Of a DNA stretch of 64,000 nucleotides, positions 37,701-44,000 are shown piece after piece. Origin of the DNA: Amphiura filiformis (Eukaryota; Echinodermata; Ophiuroidea; Amphilepidida; Amphiuridae); assembly GCF_039555335.1 (NCBI RefSeq), contig NC_092637.1:40326526-40390525 (forward strand). Reading direction: 5' to 3'. Position 1 is the stretch's first letter. Every line of letters starts with the position of its first letter. Below the pieces are notes generated by a model. It had not been told where the DNA came from. It did not search any database and was given only the letters and a program-made list of their open reading frames with translations. Made by a program: the position numbers and the translations under genes.

Positions 37701-40123
37701 ATAATCAAGTGCGAAGGGCCTTATCAAGGGGTGTGGTACCACCTTAAATTTATTGAGCTAGTGCATGATTAATTATTATTAAAGTTAGGGTTTTTTTTTT
37801 CATATTTTTCTGCGACTTGTATACCTTTTACCATCGCCAAAACATTCTTACTTTCAGGGGAATTCCTGCCATAACTGTATATATCATATTTTTCTCCCTT
37901 CTTGCAAGTTCGTAGACAAATGCAGTGGCCAGTGATCGATTTTCGTATATTTTTTTTTGTAGCAAAAACTGCTACTCACTTTCAGATTTGAGTAGCAATT
38001 CCAAAATTGTGAGTAGCATTTTGCTACGCTAATCCAGGTAAATCGAACACTGCGACCGTATTGTCTGTAATAAACAATCCCCCTCTGATAAACGCCCCCT
38101 CCAATTTTTGATGAAAAATTGACAAAAATGCAAACATTTCCAAATTCTATGCCATATCGTTTGACTTTTTTTTAAAGCTTAAAACTTACATCAGTCATGT
38201 CATTGACGATCGCTAAATTCAATTGCATGATCAAAACCTACTACGACTCAAACTTCCATCCATTTCATTGCCTAATTATGGTAGAATTTCACCAGATTAT
38301 TGCTTGACAAGCCTTGAAATAAGCGGGCGCGGGGAGCAAATTTACCCTCGTAAAGCCACCAATTGCTCCTGGTCCTTGTAAAATTCACATGAACCAGGAG
38401 CAATTTTCTAAAATAAATTGCTCCTGGTTACAGTTTTGCACTTGATGCAGTCGTGCTGGTATGCTGTATTGTATGCAGAAAAGGATTTAATATTGAAAAT
38501 TGCTCCTGTTTCTTCAGAAATTGCTCCTGGTTCTTGTAAAATCCCAGTGAACCAGGAGCAATGTTCAAAACAAATTGCTCCTGGTTCCAGTCTGCTTACA
38601 TGTATTTCAAGGCTTGTTGCTTGATGAAGCACTTACAGGTGTAAATTTGTTGTATTTACCAAGAAAATATCATTAACCACGCTGTTCTGTGCCTGTGGGC
38701 GCCGCCATTACTAGATACTTGTAAATCCCTCCTTTCTACAGGAGCACCATCAGGAAATTAACCCGATTTTAAAGTTTTTTTCACTTTTTTCAATTCATTT
38801 CCAATAAAAACGTCTCTTTTGGAAAAATGCAACGCCTCCGGGCGTTTATTACATTTACAGGCAATACGGTAGGTCCAGTGGTTCTCTAGTAAAGTCGCCG
38901 GTTAAACGTGAAACGTGTATACGTACACACACCTAATTTAGAGTACATCATGATCATGAGCACACTGGTTGACTAGTGAGTCATGTGAGTACGGTATAAA
39001 CCTACAATGACAAACAAAGACAATAATTTTTTTTTGTACACAAAAAATTGTTCTGTTCCCAATTTCTGGAACACAACCAAATCATGACAGGTACATCATG
39101 TACATTCAATATAGATTTACATTGTCTGTCACACTGAACAATGAATTCATGTATGCAGAATGAGCCATGGCATGCCATCCCGCCCCCACCCCCCAACTCA
39201 ACCCAAAATTGGCAACCATGAGTTACCAAAAAGCGCAGAAAAGGGGAATTTTTTACCAGTAGCAAGGACCGCGAAATTGGCAAAATATGGGGTATTTAAG
39301 TTGGACTGTCCGCGAAATTTGACTGTGAAATCAGCAAAATAGAGGGTATTTAATTTGCACTGTCCGCGAAATTTGTATAAAGTCTTATTCAGATTCCCTT
39401 TTACAAATTAAGCGTAGGCCTACTGCTAGCCGTCCAGCGCGTATTATTTGCACAAGGTCCAATGCACACGCTTGACGTCACGCGCGTATACGCGATGGTT
39501 AAGCTGTCAAATGAAATCTGAGTAAGACTTTAAAAGAGGTACTTGAGAAAATCTAGTATTTTTTTGGCAATATTTAGTGTCATTGAAAAAGGGGTGTTTG
39601 AAATTCACTCAAATTCTAGTCATTTAAAATAAAATGGGTGTTGGAAATTCTAGTCATTGAAAACCACAAAAAAGGGGTTGTTTTTGTCCTCGATTTTGTG
39701 TGAAAAAGGGGGTAAATTTAATGAAAAATCCCCGGAAAAATCATTGCAAAAGGGGGTGTTTGAAAGATTTGGTAACTCTCATGGTTGCCAACTTTTGTGT
39801 TGAGTTGGGGGGGGCAGGGCATGCCATGCCCATATCATGATTGATAAATAATGATTATGATAATATTTATAAGCTTAACTTTTCAACAACCTGGTAGATT
39901 CATTGATATCTACATACCTATTAGCTCTGCTCTCGCAATTCCCATTAGACAATAATTGACGTCCTTTCCTACTCCCTGAAATGGCTGAATGTTGTTGTTG
40001 TTGTTGGTCCAAACCTGGCGTTGGTCCAGGGGCTTTTACAACTTGAAAAAGTGTCACAAAAGCAAGGCTCGCAAGAAAACAGCACGCCTTTAACTGGTGA
40101 TTTCTTCGCACCCAGTGATCCAT
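16629..40123 (-). CDS. EIF2AK3: EIF2AK3 / PERK, ER-stress eIF2alpha kinase, 16 exons
   Basis: Type I ER-membrane kinase that senses unfolded protein and phosphorylates eIF2alpha to slow translation. Sixteen exons (listed separately) have GT-AG borders with matching phases and total 3,378 nt, or 1,125 codons plus stop, close to vertebrate PERK length. Residues 1-31 form a signal peptide. The luminal beta-propeller (about 70-440) carries [21 protein letters not shown] and [12 protein letters not shown] membrane segment lies at about 489-508. The kinase N-lobe holds GKGGFG (569-574), ATP-binding Lys591 and helix-C Glu608. A long acidic insert (about 646-900) contains IVFEDSGC, which I recall from vertebrate PERK. 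The C-lobe holds HRDLK (953-957), DFG (973-975) and the activation-loop segment [15 protein letters not shown] with Thr1010 in the autophosphorylation position. All catalytic residues are present. It is divergently paired with TMEM129. Introns are crowded with MITEs but the reading frame is intact. Confidence 0.95.
16850..17257. other. EIF2AK3 intron 15, ATTTAAAT-rich part
   Basis: 16,860-16,920 resembles the core of the palindrome at 9,780-9,980 (AAAAATCATTGATTTAAAT). The rest is AT-rich with no recognisable feature. Confidence 0.4.
17258..18262. repeat. Interval bounded by CCCTAACCCGCC and GTTAGGG
   Basis: Starts CTAACCCTAACCCGCCAGGG and ends GCATGTTAGGGTTAA, the same termini as the compact elements at 18,294, 18,619 and 45,540. 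At 1 kb it is longer and includes the tRNA-like sequence at 17,984. It may be one larger element or two copies around inserted sequence. Confidence 0.45.
17984..18062 (+). pseudogene. tRNA-like SINE head (Leu/Ser-type)
   Basis: Has an A-box-like TGGCCGAGTGGATAGAG, a long variable-like region, a perfect B-box GGGTTCGAGTCCCC and a closing GTGTGGC. The anticodon arm is poor and an extended pyrimidine-rich tail follows, so a tRNA-derived retroposon is more likely than a functional tRNA gene. Confidence 0.5.
18263..18582. mobile_element. CCCTAAC/GTTAGGG-ended element, tandem copy A
   Basis: About 320-bp unit: a 30-bp lead (CTGAGCCTATATTGAGTTTC), then CCTAACCCTAACCCGCCAGG to GGCATGTTAGGGTTAA. Inside is a minus-strand tRNA-like part with GGTTGAATCCC as B box. 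It is directly followed by copy B. Confidence 0.75.
18583..18897. mobile_element. CCCTAAC/GTTAGGG-ended element, tandem copy B
   Basis: Tandem repeat of copy A with few differences; here the tRNA-like B box is the canonical GGGTTCGAATCCC. It ends 19 bp from EIF2AK3 exon 15. The same element is found singly at 45,537-45,832. Confidence 0.8.
18916..18978 (-). CDS. EIF2AK3: EIF2AK3 exon 15 (small)
   Basis: 63 nt encoding [20 protein letters not shown] plus E. It corresponds to VRTLTDVRNLKFPPLFTQ in vertebrate PERK. The repeat at 18,583-18,897 ends only about 20 bp inside its downstream intron. Confidence 0.9.
19874..19975 (-). CDS. EIF2AK3: EIF2AK3 exon 14 (kinase C-lobe)
   Basis: 102 nt, 34 codons encoding [20 protein letters not shown] and FSTQMERIK. 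The D-x-FSLG motif of kinase subdomain IX is intact. The acceptor is ATTTCAG| and the donor AAA|gtaagt. Confidence 0.95.
20247..20428. mobile_element. MITE family P, copy 5 (EIF2AK3 intron 13)
   Basis: Full-length copy: GGGCTATTCCAGTTGGAATC at the left and CCGGAATAGCCC at the right, with arms CCCCTATGGAAGACATGATC and TCATGTCTTCCACAGGGGGT. The outermost ends of the family are therefore GGGCTATTCC. Confidence 0.85.
20450..20647. mobile_element. MITE family Q, copy 1 (GGAGAGC type)
   Basis: About 195 bp with ends GCCTGTCTTTTGGAA and CAAAAGGCAGTCCCTGAG, so an inverted CTGYCTTTTG end. GGAGAGC recurs internally. A second copy in the same orientation lies at 31,990-32,190. Both are in EIF2AK3 introns. 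Confidence 0.8.
20663..20845 (-). CDS. EIF2AK3: EIF2AK3 exon 13 (DFG and activation loop)
   Basis: 183 nt, phase 0. It encodes [20 protein letters not shown] and [15 protein letters not shown]. The magnesium-binding DFG, the activation threonine and the SPE motif are present. Confidence 0.96.
21651..22581 (-). CDS. EIF2AK3: EIF2AK3 exon 12 (kinase insert and catalytic loop)
   Basis: 931 nt, by far the largest exon. Its first 250 or so codons are the serine- and acid-rich insert between kinase lobes, with little conservation except IVFEDSGC. It then gives [18 protein letters not shown], which is strongly PERK-like, and ends exactly at HRDLK before gtaggt. The whole insert is open and unbroken. 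Confidence 0.95.
22619..22648. repeat. (TTTA)n microsatellite
   Basis: About seven TTTA repeats in intron 11 of EIF2AK3. Confidence 0.9.
23512..23658 (-). CDS. EIF2AK3: EIF2AK3 exon 11 (kinase helix C)
   Basis: 147 nt encoding [20 protein letters not shown] and [14 protein letters not shown]. The glutamate of VLREAR should bridge to Lys591. It ends CATGG|gtaggt in phase 2. Confidence 0.95.
23752..23908. mobile_element. Palindromic MITE (EIF2AK3 intron 10)
   Basis: The left arm, with ATATCGACTGCTCA, GAAGTGGGCAAGTGCA and AGCTGCC, pairs with the right arm, with GGCAGCT, TGCACTTACCCACTTC and TGAGTAGTCGATAT. About 150 bp in all. Confidence 0.7.
24378..24500 (-). CDS. EIF2AK3: EIF2AK3 exon 10 (kinase glycine loop)
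   Basis: 123 nt encoding [20 protein letters not shown] and [19 protein letters not shown]. It holds the nucleotide-binding loop GKGGFG and the ATP-anchoring lysine in AVKR. The acceptor is GTTGCAG| and the donor ACAG|gtaaaa. Confidence 0.96.
24641..24800. mobile_element. MITE family R, copy 1 (EIF2AK3 intron 9)
   Basis: Ends TGTGACACAATCTGGTCCAT and GGAGCAGATCACGTCACA, with inner arms GGGGGCCAAAGG and CCTTTGGCCCCC. Related copies are at 42,069 (partial) and 47,508. Confidence 0.75.
25030..25239 (-). CDS. EIF2AK3: EIF2AK3 exon 9 (transmembrane segment)
   Basis: 210 nt. [20 protein letters not shown] is the single membrane span, placed as in vertebrate PERK (WWKEI followed by a hydrophobic stretch). 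A basic cytosolic KKS and a low-complexity linker leading to the kinase follow. Confidence 0.92.
25240..26552. other. EIF2AK3 intron 8
   Basis: 1.3 kb, AT-rich, with no recognised element or gene. Confidence 0.4.
26553..26718 (-). CDS. EIF2AK3: EIF2AK3 exon 8 (juxtamembrane, luminal side)
   Basis: 166 nt encoding [20 protein letters not shown] through LTMSIWNWW. The final tryptophan codon is completed by exon 9. The acceptor is GTTTCCAG| and the donor GGTG|gtatgt. Confidence 0.88.
26719..27590. other. EIF2AK3 intron 7, first part
   Basis: AT-rich, no recognised element. A duplicated ACTGGGGACAC/ACTGGGGAC pattern near 27,250-27,310 is minor. Confidence 0.35.
27596..27768. mobile_element. Palindromic MITE (EIF2AK3 intron 7)
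   Basis: The left arm, with AATTCTTTGCGGTTAGACC and GAGATGTCGTCAT, is complementary to the right arm, with ATGATGATATCTC and GGTCTGAACCACAAAGAATT. It is about 170 bp and non-coding. Confidence 0.7.
27917..28165 (-). CDS. EIF2AK3: EIF2AK3 exon 7 (luminal)
   Basis: 249 nt encoding [10 protein letters not shown], then [20 protein letters not shown] and LYNQYPFG. The K-W-x-P-x3-SPSRTP core is diagnostic of PERK. Phase 1 at both ends. Confidence 0.93.
28307..28448 (-). CDS. EIF2AK3: EIF2AK3 exon 6 (luminal)
   Basis: 142 nt encoding [20 protein letters not shown] and a proline-rich stretch, ending PVMYLG. It corresponds to the FCTPIASAWLL region of vertebrate PERK. The acceptor is GTTGCAG| and the donor TTAG|gtgagt. 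Confidence 0.9.
28735..28870. repeat. GGGTGTGTAAATTTAAA repeat, copy 1
   Basis: The motif TGGGTGTGTAAATTTAAA recurs four times with variation. The block preceded by TCTTAGGCAGGATCAGAAGG is the reverse complement of 34,300-34,370 in another PERK intron. Confidence 0.7.
28871..30922. other. EIF2AK3 intron 5, remaining part
   Basis: No gene or clear element seen. A short inverted pair (TAGCCTTC...GAAGGCTA) lies near 29,400-29,447. Confidence 0.35.
30923..31145 (-). CDS. EIF2AK3: EIF2AK3 exon 5 (WNFSVG)
   Basis: 223 nt. It opens inside the Lys codon before [10 protein letters not shown] and continues through an acidic loop (DEDEDHTC) to the propeller strand [13 protein letters not shown]. The acceptor is TTTTTAAG| and the donor GAT|gtaagt. 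Confidence 0.92.
31684..31826 (-). CDS. EIF2AK3: EIF2AK3 exon 4 (luminal, [10 protein letters not shown])
   Basis: 143 nt encoding [10 protein letters not shown], then [20 protein letters not shown], which matches the conserved EEDI-x2-QR-x-QKTVRAV segment of PERK. The acceptor TTTGTTTCAG| and the first exon bases are duplicated three more times just upstream. Confidence 0.92.
31827..31985 (-). repeat. Tandem copies of the exon 4 splice-acceptor region
   Basis: On the minus strand, three extra copies of TTTCAG followed by ACACG(T/C)TATGCA lie upstream of the true exon 4 start, with exon-like first bases at 31,974, 31,923 and 31,879. Between them are repeats of CTTACTTG(G/A)TGTTCTTAT. Confidence 0.85.
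31990..32190. mobile_element. MITE family Q, copy 2 (EIF2AK3 intron 3)
   Basis: Same orientation as and closely similar to 20,450-20,647, with ends GGACTGTCTTTTGGAA and CAAAAGGCAGTCCCTGAGG. It directly abuts the duplicated acceptor array. Confidence 0.85.
32595..32678. mobile_element. MITE family P, half copy abutting exon 3 donor
   Basis: The right half of the family P element (GGAGATTAAGGTCATATGTC through TTTCAACTTGAATATCCCAT). It ends within about four bases of the exon 3 donor, so intron 3 begins in transposon sequence. Confidence 0.75.
32680..32877 (-). CDS. EIF2AK3: EIF2AK3 exon 3 (luminal propeller)
   Basis: 198 nt, phase 0 at both ends. It encodes the [12 protein letters not shown] motif and [19 protein letters not shown]. 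The acceptor is CACTCAAG|. The donor AAG|gtatgg is immediately followed by the end of a family P MITE. Confidence 0.9.
32878..34299. other. EIF2AK3 intron 2, most
   Basis: Contains a fragment near 33,275-33,320 shared with about 10,190-10,235 (GGGGGATGAGGCTGTCAATC). No gene is seen. Confidence 0.4.
34300..34372. repeat. GGGTGTGTAAATTTAAA repeat, copy 2 (inverted)
   Basis: Reads AATTTACACACCCAGG, AATTTACACACCCAAACC and CCTGCCTAAGACCTTGA, the reverse complement of 28,735-28,806. Confidence 0.75.
34826..34958 (-). CDS. EIF2AK3: EIF2AK3 exon 2 (luminal propeller start)
   Basis: 133 nt encoding [20 protein letters not shown] and onward, the first propeller strands of PERK. The acceptor is GTGACAG| and the donor GAG|gtatgt. 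Intron 1, nearly 5 kb, is the longest in the gene. Confidence 0.92.
35796..36762. repeat. GTTTCGGAGGCTTCA motif series
   Basis: Copies start at 35,796, 35,977, 36,169 (inverted), 36,344, 36,362, 36,538 (one base lost) and 36,748 (inverted), most about 180 bp apart. Several are followed or preceded by GTTAACGGAAA. Confidence 0.85.
37325..37723. mobile_element. Nested MITE, TTA target duplication
   Basis: Inverted ends GGCCCTTCGCACTTGATTAT and ATAATCAAGTGCGAAGGGCC are exact for more than 30 bp. TTA lies directly outside both ends (37,325-37,327 and 37,721-37,723). It splits the right arm of the larger TTAA element, so it is the younger insertion. Confidence 0.9.
38308..38616. mobile_element. 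Element with repeated ATTGCTCCTGGTT hairpins
   Basis: Inverted ends CAAGCCTTGAAATA and TATTTCAAGGCTTG. Inside, ATTGCTCCTG occurs at least five times directly and CCAGGAGCAAT twice inverted, giving several hairpins (e.g. 38,393-38,426). Confidence 0.8.
39170..39832. mobile_element. Foldback element with ~60-bp inverted ends
   Basis: The left end, with GGCATGCC, the C-run, AACTCAACCCAAAATTGGCA and CATGAGTTACC, is complementary to the right end, with GGTAACTCTCATGGTTGCCA, TTGAGTTGGGGGGGG and GGCATGCC. It lies 85 bp from EIF2AK3 exon 1. It has no transposase. Confidence 0.8.
39918..40123 (-). CDS. EIF2AK3: EIF2AK3 exon 1 (signal peptide)
   Basis: Begins at the ATG complementary to 40,121-40,123. 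It encodes 68 codons plus two bases: a basic N-terminus, the hydrophobic core [16 protein letters not shown], then a low-complexity stretch with five glutamines. The donor is AG|gtatgt. Its phase matches the T that opens exon 2. Confidence 0.85.
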
Positions 40124-40870
40124 GACTCATCCCGCATGCATTTCAACCATGTTTGGAAGCCTACACCATTGTAAAATTCGACTTATTTCCAGTTTATCAA
40201 CTCATCTTTCCACCCGCCGCCATCGATCAAGTTCCAACTCATCAACTTGTTTTGGTTTTGTGGCAGTGTCAGTGATTACGTCATTCATAGCGCCAAATGG
40301 GGTGATCAAGAGTAAGTCTTTTGTATTTAAACATTGATACGTAATGTGAATCTGCGTGATAAAAAAGTAGTAGGCTAATGACCTAGGCTAACCATTTAGT
40401 GAGTGTTTCTAGTATGTTTTGGGGTATGCCCCAAATTAAACTTGCATGCACCTTTCATAGCGTATTTTGTACATAGTGAAATACCCTATTCAATATGCAT
40501 ACATTTATATAGCGTATGTCTAAAAGGGTAACATTTCTCATAATTGACACAAAATATCTGAATAATTCAGCAATCATCATTATTGATCTATGAATTTGCT
40601 AAAGTAAAATACAAATTTGTATTTACATACAAAAAATGTAAATTTTTGCTTATTTTGTTTCAACATATTTACCGATTGTAGAAATTTATTAGATACTAAA
40701 ATACTTCATAAAAGTAAACGTCGTCAACGTAAACAATGTACTTCCGGGTTTGTGAACTGTGTCAAAACCAGCTGGAACGTTCAACACAACGTGTCGGTAT
40801 GCGATTTGTTTACAAAATATTTGTAATTCATTCGGGAATTTCCAGGCGTTTGTGATGACAGCTTCTTAAA
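40124..40870. promoter_or_regulatory. Shared divergent promoter region of EIF2AK3 and TMEM129
   Basis: 747 bp separate the two start codons. Visible candidate motifs: a CRE/ATF-like TTACGTCA at 40,276-40,283, an E2F-like GCGCCAAA at 40,290-40,297, and an ETS-type ACTTCCGG at 40,740-40,747. The TMEM129 ATG sits in an AAAATGGCC context similar to YY1 sites. No TATA box is obvious, fitting a housekeeping bidirectional promoter. Motif matches are by eye and not tested. Confidence 0.6.
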
Positions 40871-41075
40871 ATGGCCTCGGAAGAGTTTATATATTCACTT
40901 GCGTACCTGCTGATTGCTGTGTGCGTGGTGGTACCACCGACAGAGTTTCGATCAGCAGGTTTGACGGTGCAGAATTTGTTGTCGACCTGGCTTGGAAGTG
41001 AAGATGTGTATTTCATACATTATCATATAAAAAGAACTACAGCAACAGTGGTTGTACATTCTCTGTTGCCAATTG
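40871..41075 (+). CDS. TMEM129: TMEM129 exon 1
   Basis: 205 nt encoding MASEEFIYSLAYLLIAVCVV and SAGLTVQNLLSTWLGSED, matching the family's F/Y-TLAYL and AGLTVQNLL-x-WLG motifs. The donor is ATTG|gtagga, phase 1. Confidence 0.95.
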
Positions 41076-44000
41076 GTAGGATATACATTTAAATTATGAA
41101 CTTACTAAATAAGTACGTCCATGGTATATCAAATTCCATTCATCAAGAAGGACGTCTATAAAAACTCATTTTTTCTGAGAACTGGAAGAGCATGGAATTG
41201 GAATTCCCTCACTCAAACCACTATAATATATCAGCCCCATCTTTAGATATTTTCAAGAAAAACCTCTAGCTTGCCGGTCACCAAATAGTTAGCGATTCGC
41301 GGTTTTCGCCCTGCTGACTACAACTTCAGAAGGTTCATACATCTGTGTCTCTGTGATGCATATCATTGATTTCCACCTGGCCGGGATTTCCACTCATAAC
41401 CAACAATTGTTTGTTTTCAATTGAAGCTTTCTTTCTCAGGCTTTCTTTTCATGTTGTTAAATCTATTGTAAAAATCAAAATTATAGTACATCATCATTGG
41501 CTTAGGAAGATGTTCAACATTTTTTGGGCTGAAACGTGAAAAATTTTGGTGGGTCACCCTGGGGTGCAGGTGCCCGAGGGGGTCGAAGTCAGACAATTTT
41601 GCAAAATAAATAATAGGTCCCAAAGAAGGCTATTTTGATCAAATTTGCTTTAAAAAGCAAAATGTTAACATTAAAATGTTTTAAACATTAAAATGTTTTA
41701 AACATTAAAATGTTTTCAACATTAAAATGTTTTAACATTAAAATGTTTTCACTCCAGAAAATCCATTCCTAGCTTCCAAATTGCAGTCCAGGTTTGATTT
41801 TTTACACCCAATAATATCATACAGTTTTGGGACATTAATTTATAGCACCGGTATATTGTATTGTCGAATTCTTCCATGGTCTGGATATCAGTGACCATAT
41901 CCTCTCCACTGATGACCATGCAATTTCATGAGGGTTGATTTAAGGCAATTGGCATGATTGGTTAACACTTCTCGACGCACAGCGCACAAAGTGGAAGAAT
42001 TGCAAAGTTTTTTGACAAGCAAAAATTAGTGGTATCACTTTCACCTTTTTACGGTACAATGTTATATATGTGACACGATCTGGTCCATGAAGGCCAATGG
42101 TGTGATTTTTGAAAATTGAGTTACCGTACTGTAAGGGGCTGTCATTTTCTTCGGAAGGGGGAGGGGTCATGAATATACTGGGGGGGTCATAGAATTTTTA
42201 GACCAAATATAGGGGGGGTTTATTATAATTTTTAACACCCAAAATAAGGGGGGTTATAGAATTATTAAGGGCTGGTGACTCAAAATTTTTGTGCGCTGCG
42301 CGCGCATTCATTTAGTTTAACAATCAAAATGTGCGCACAATTTTTCGTTATATATTGGCAAAATTTTGCAATTTTTTTCCCTGCGCGCCGTATTTGCACA
42401 AACAATCAAATTTTAACGCACTCTGCACACTTTCTTCGCTCTAAAATCTTGGTGCGCTCCTCGCCTTTGTTCCGGCAATGAATAATTTGTCTTGAGTCTG
42501 TATAGGCGGAATCAGATAGTGTCACATAATTTTCTCATTAATTTCATTCTAGGCTACTACATTGGACTGAGCTTTGTTGCACCAGATCTCAACCTCCAAA
42601 CTCCCTGGGAAGCCAACTCACTTTGGCAGCTCTATCTTCTCGCATCCACAATCTACCTCATCTGTGCTAGCGCCCTCGCAGTTTACTGGAAATCGCACAA
42701 ATGGAGTTGCCATAGAATTGCAAGGACTTTGAGCTACCATGGTACTTCATGGAGAGCTGTTGCAGCAGCTATAGACATAGAGTTCAGGCGAATTGATAAA
42801 TTCACCTCGGGTCCGTCAGGAGCTAGAGTAATCATCACAGACTCATGGATTATGAAGGTGTCGGCGTATAATGTTAACGTGGCACACCAGCAAGATTGCC
42901 ATTTGAATATACTAAAGAGTGAAGACCATTCAATATCACATGAAAGTTCAACTGGTGCTCAGTTTCTAACGATAGAAGTTATAAGTGTCAATGGCAATAT
43001 AAAACCTTTTACAATTAGGTGAGTGGATGTGGATCAATTTTTGAACATATAAAATTAATGTTATTGTTTTGGTTCTTGTCCAGAGGATTTTCATGAATTG
43101 ATGAGGAATGGAGTTTTTTTTCCCCAATGTAAAATTAACATTGTTAGTAATTTTCGGTCTTTTCAACAGTGCTTGAGGAAGGGAGGAGCTCCTTTCTTTT
43201 TTTTTTTTATTGTGAGATTTTGAGGGATAAAGCCCATAGAGTATCACAAAAATTCTTGGAAGTGATCAATGTTTTCTAAATTAACTTATAATTTATATAA
43301 AGTTTTGTATTCCAAAGTTTAAAAAAAAAATTAAATCTAAAAATAAATTTGAAAAATTCCAGAAATTGAGGAGGGAGGGGACAAGAACCAAAACATTAAT
43401 TTTATACAGCCTTACGAATATTTTTTTTTTTAATTTAAAATTATTCAATTCAATAAAATATAACAAGAGCAGTTAGAGGCTGTGAAAAGAACTCCCTAAA
43501 GTTGAGAATGGAGAGTAGTTTGCATCTGACGTCACTGTCAATAAAACTCCCTATTGATTGGTTAGTAGTGCGTAAAAGGAACGCTTTTTCTTCTTGTGCT
43601 TTCATAAAGGAATCACAGAAATTGGTAAAACATGATGGTACAAGGCAAAAACAAAATAAAAAAACCTTTTCTAGTCATTGTTGACATGGTGCTGCAGGAA
43701 AGAAAGTTTCCTATTACTAAGGCCCAGTTTTGAGATGGTTTGAAGCCGCAAAATCAACCATAGGGTGTGCTCTTTTACTTTTGTGTTCAGAAATTTCAGT
43801 CATCACAACAAATTATTTCTCAGTTTGATTGACATCAGACGCAAAATTGTCACACCGAAGGAACTAATGAATTTAAAACAAGATACTGAATAAAGCATTA
43901 AATTCCTTAAAAAATCAAACTGCTATCTACTGATGAATTAAATTGCTATCTTCAGTAGATAGCAGTTTGATTTGTTAAGGAATTTGATGCTTTCTTCAGT

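Larger units (their letters stand above)
35132..37747. mobile_element. Large TTAA-flanked non-autonomous element (EIF2AK3 intron 1)
   Basis: TTAA at 35,132-35,135 and 37,744-37,747. Ends GGTGGTATTACACCCC and GGGGTGTGGTACCACC are inverted, and the arms continue with TATAGGGGCAAGGAA, ATATGGTCATTTTCAC and AAGGGTGTAACTTT against their complements near 37,110-37,265. The 1.8-kb core encodes no transposase but contains GTTTCGGAGGCTTCA seven times. A second MITE is nested in the right arm. Confidence 0.8.

Noticed and set aside
42275..42481. Possible upstream exon of TMEM129 rich in serine and cysteine
   Set aside because: No family similarity, and exon 1 at 40,871 joins exon 2 at 42,553 with matching phase and conserved sequence.
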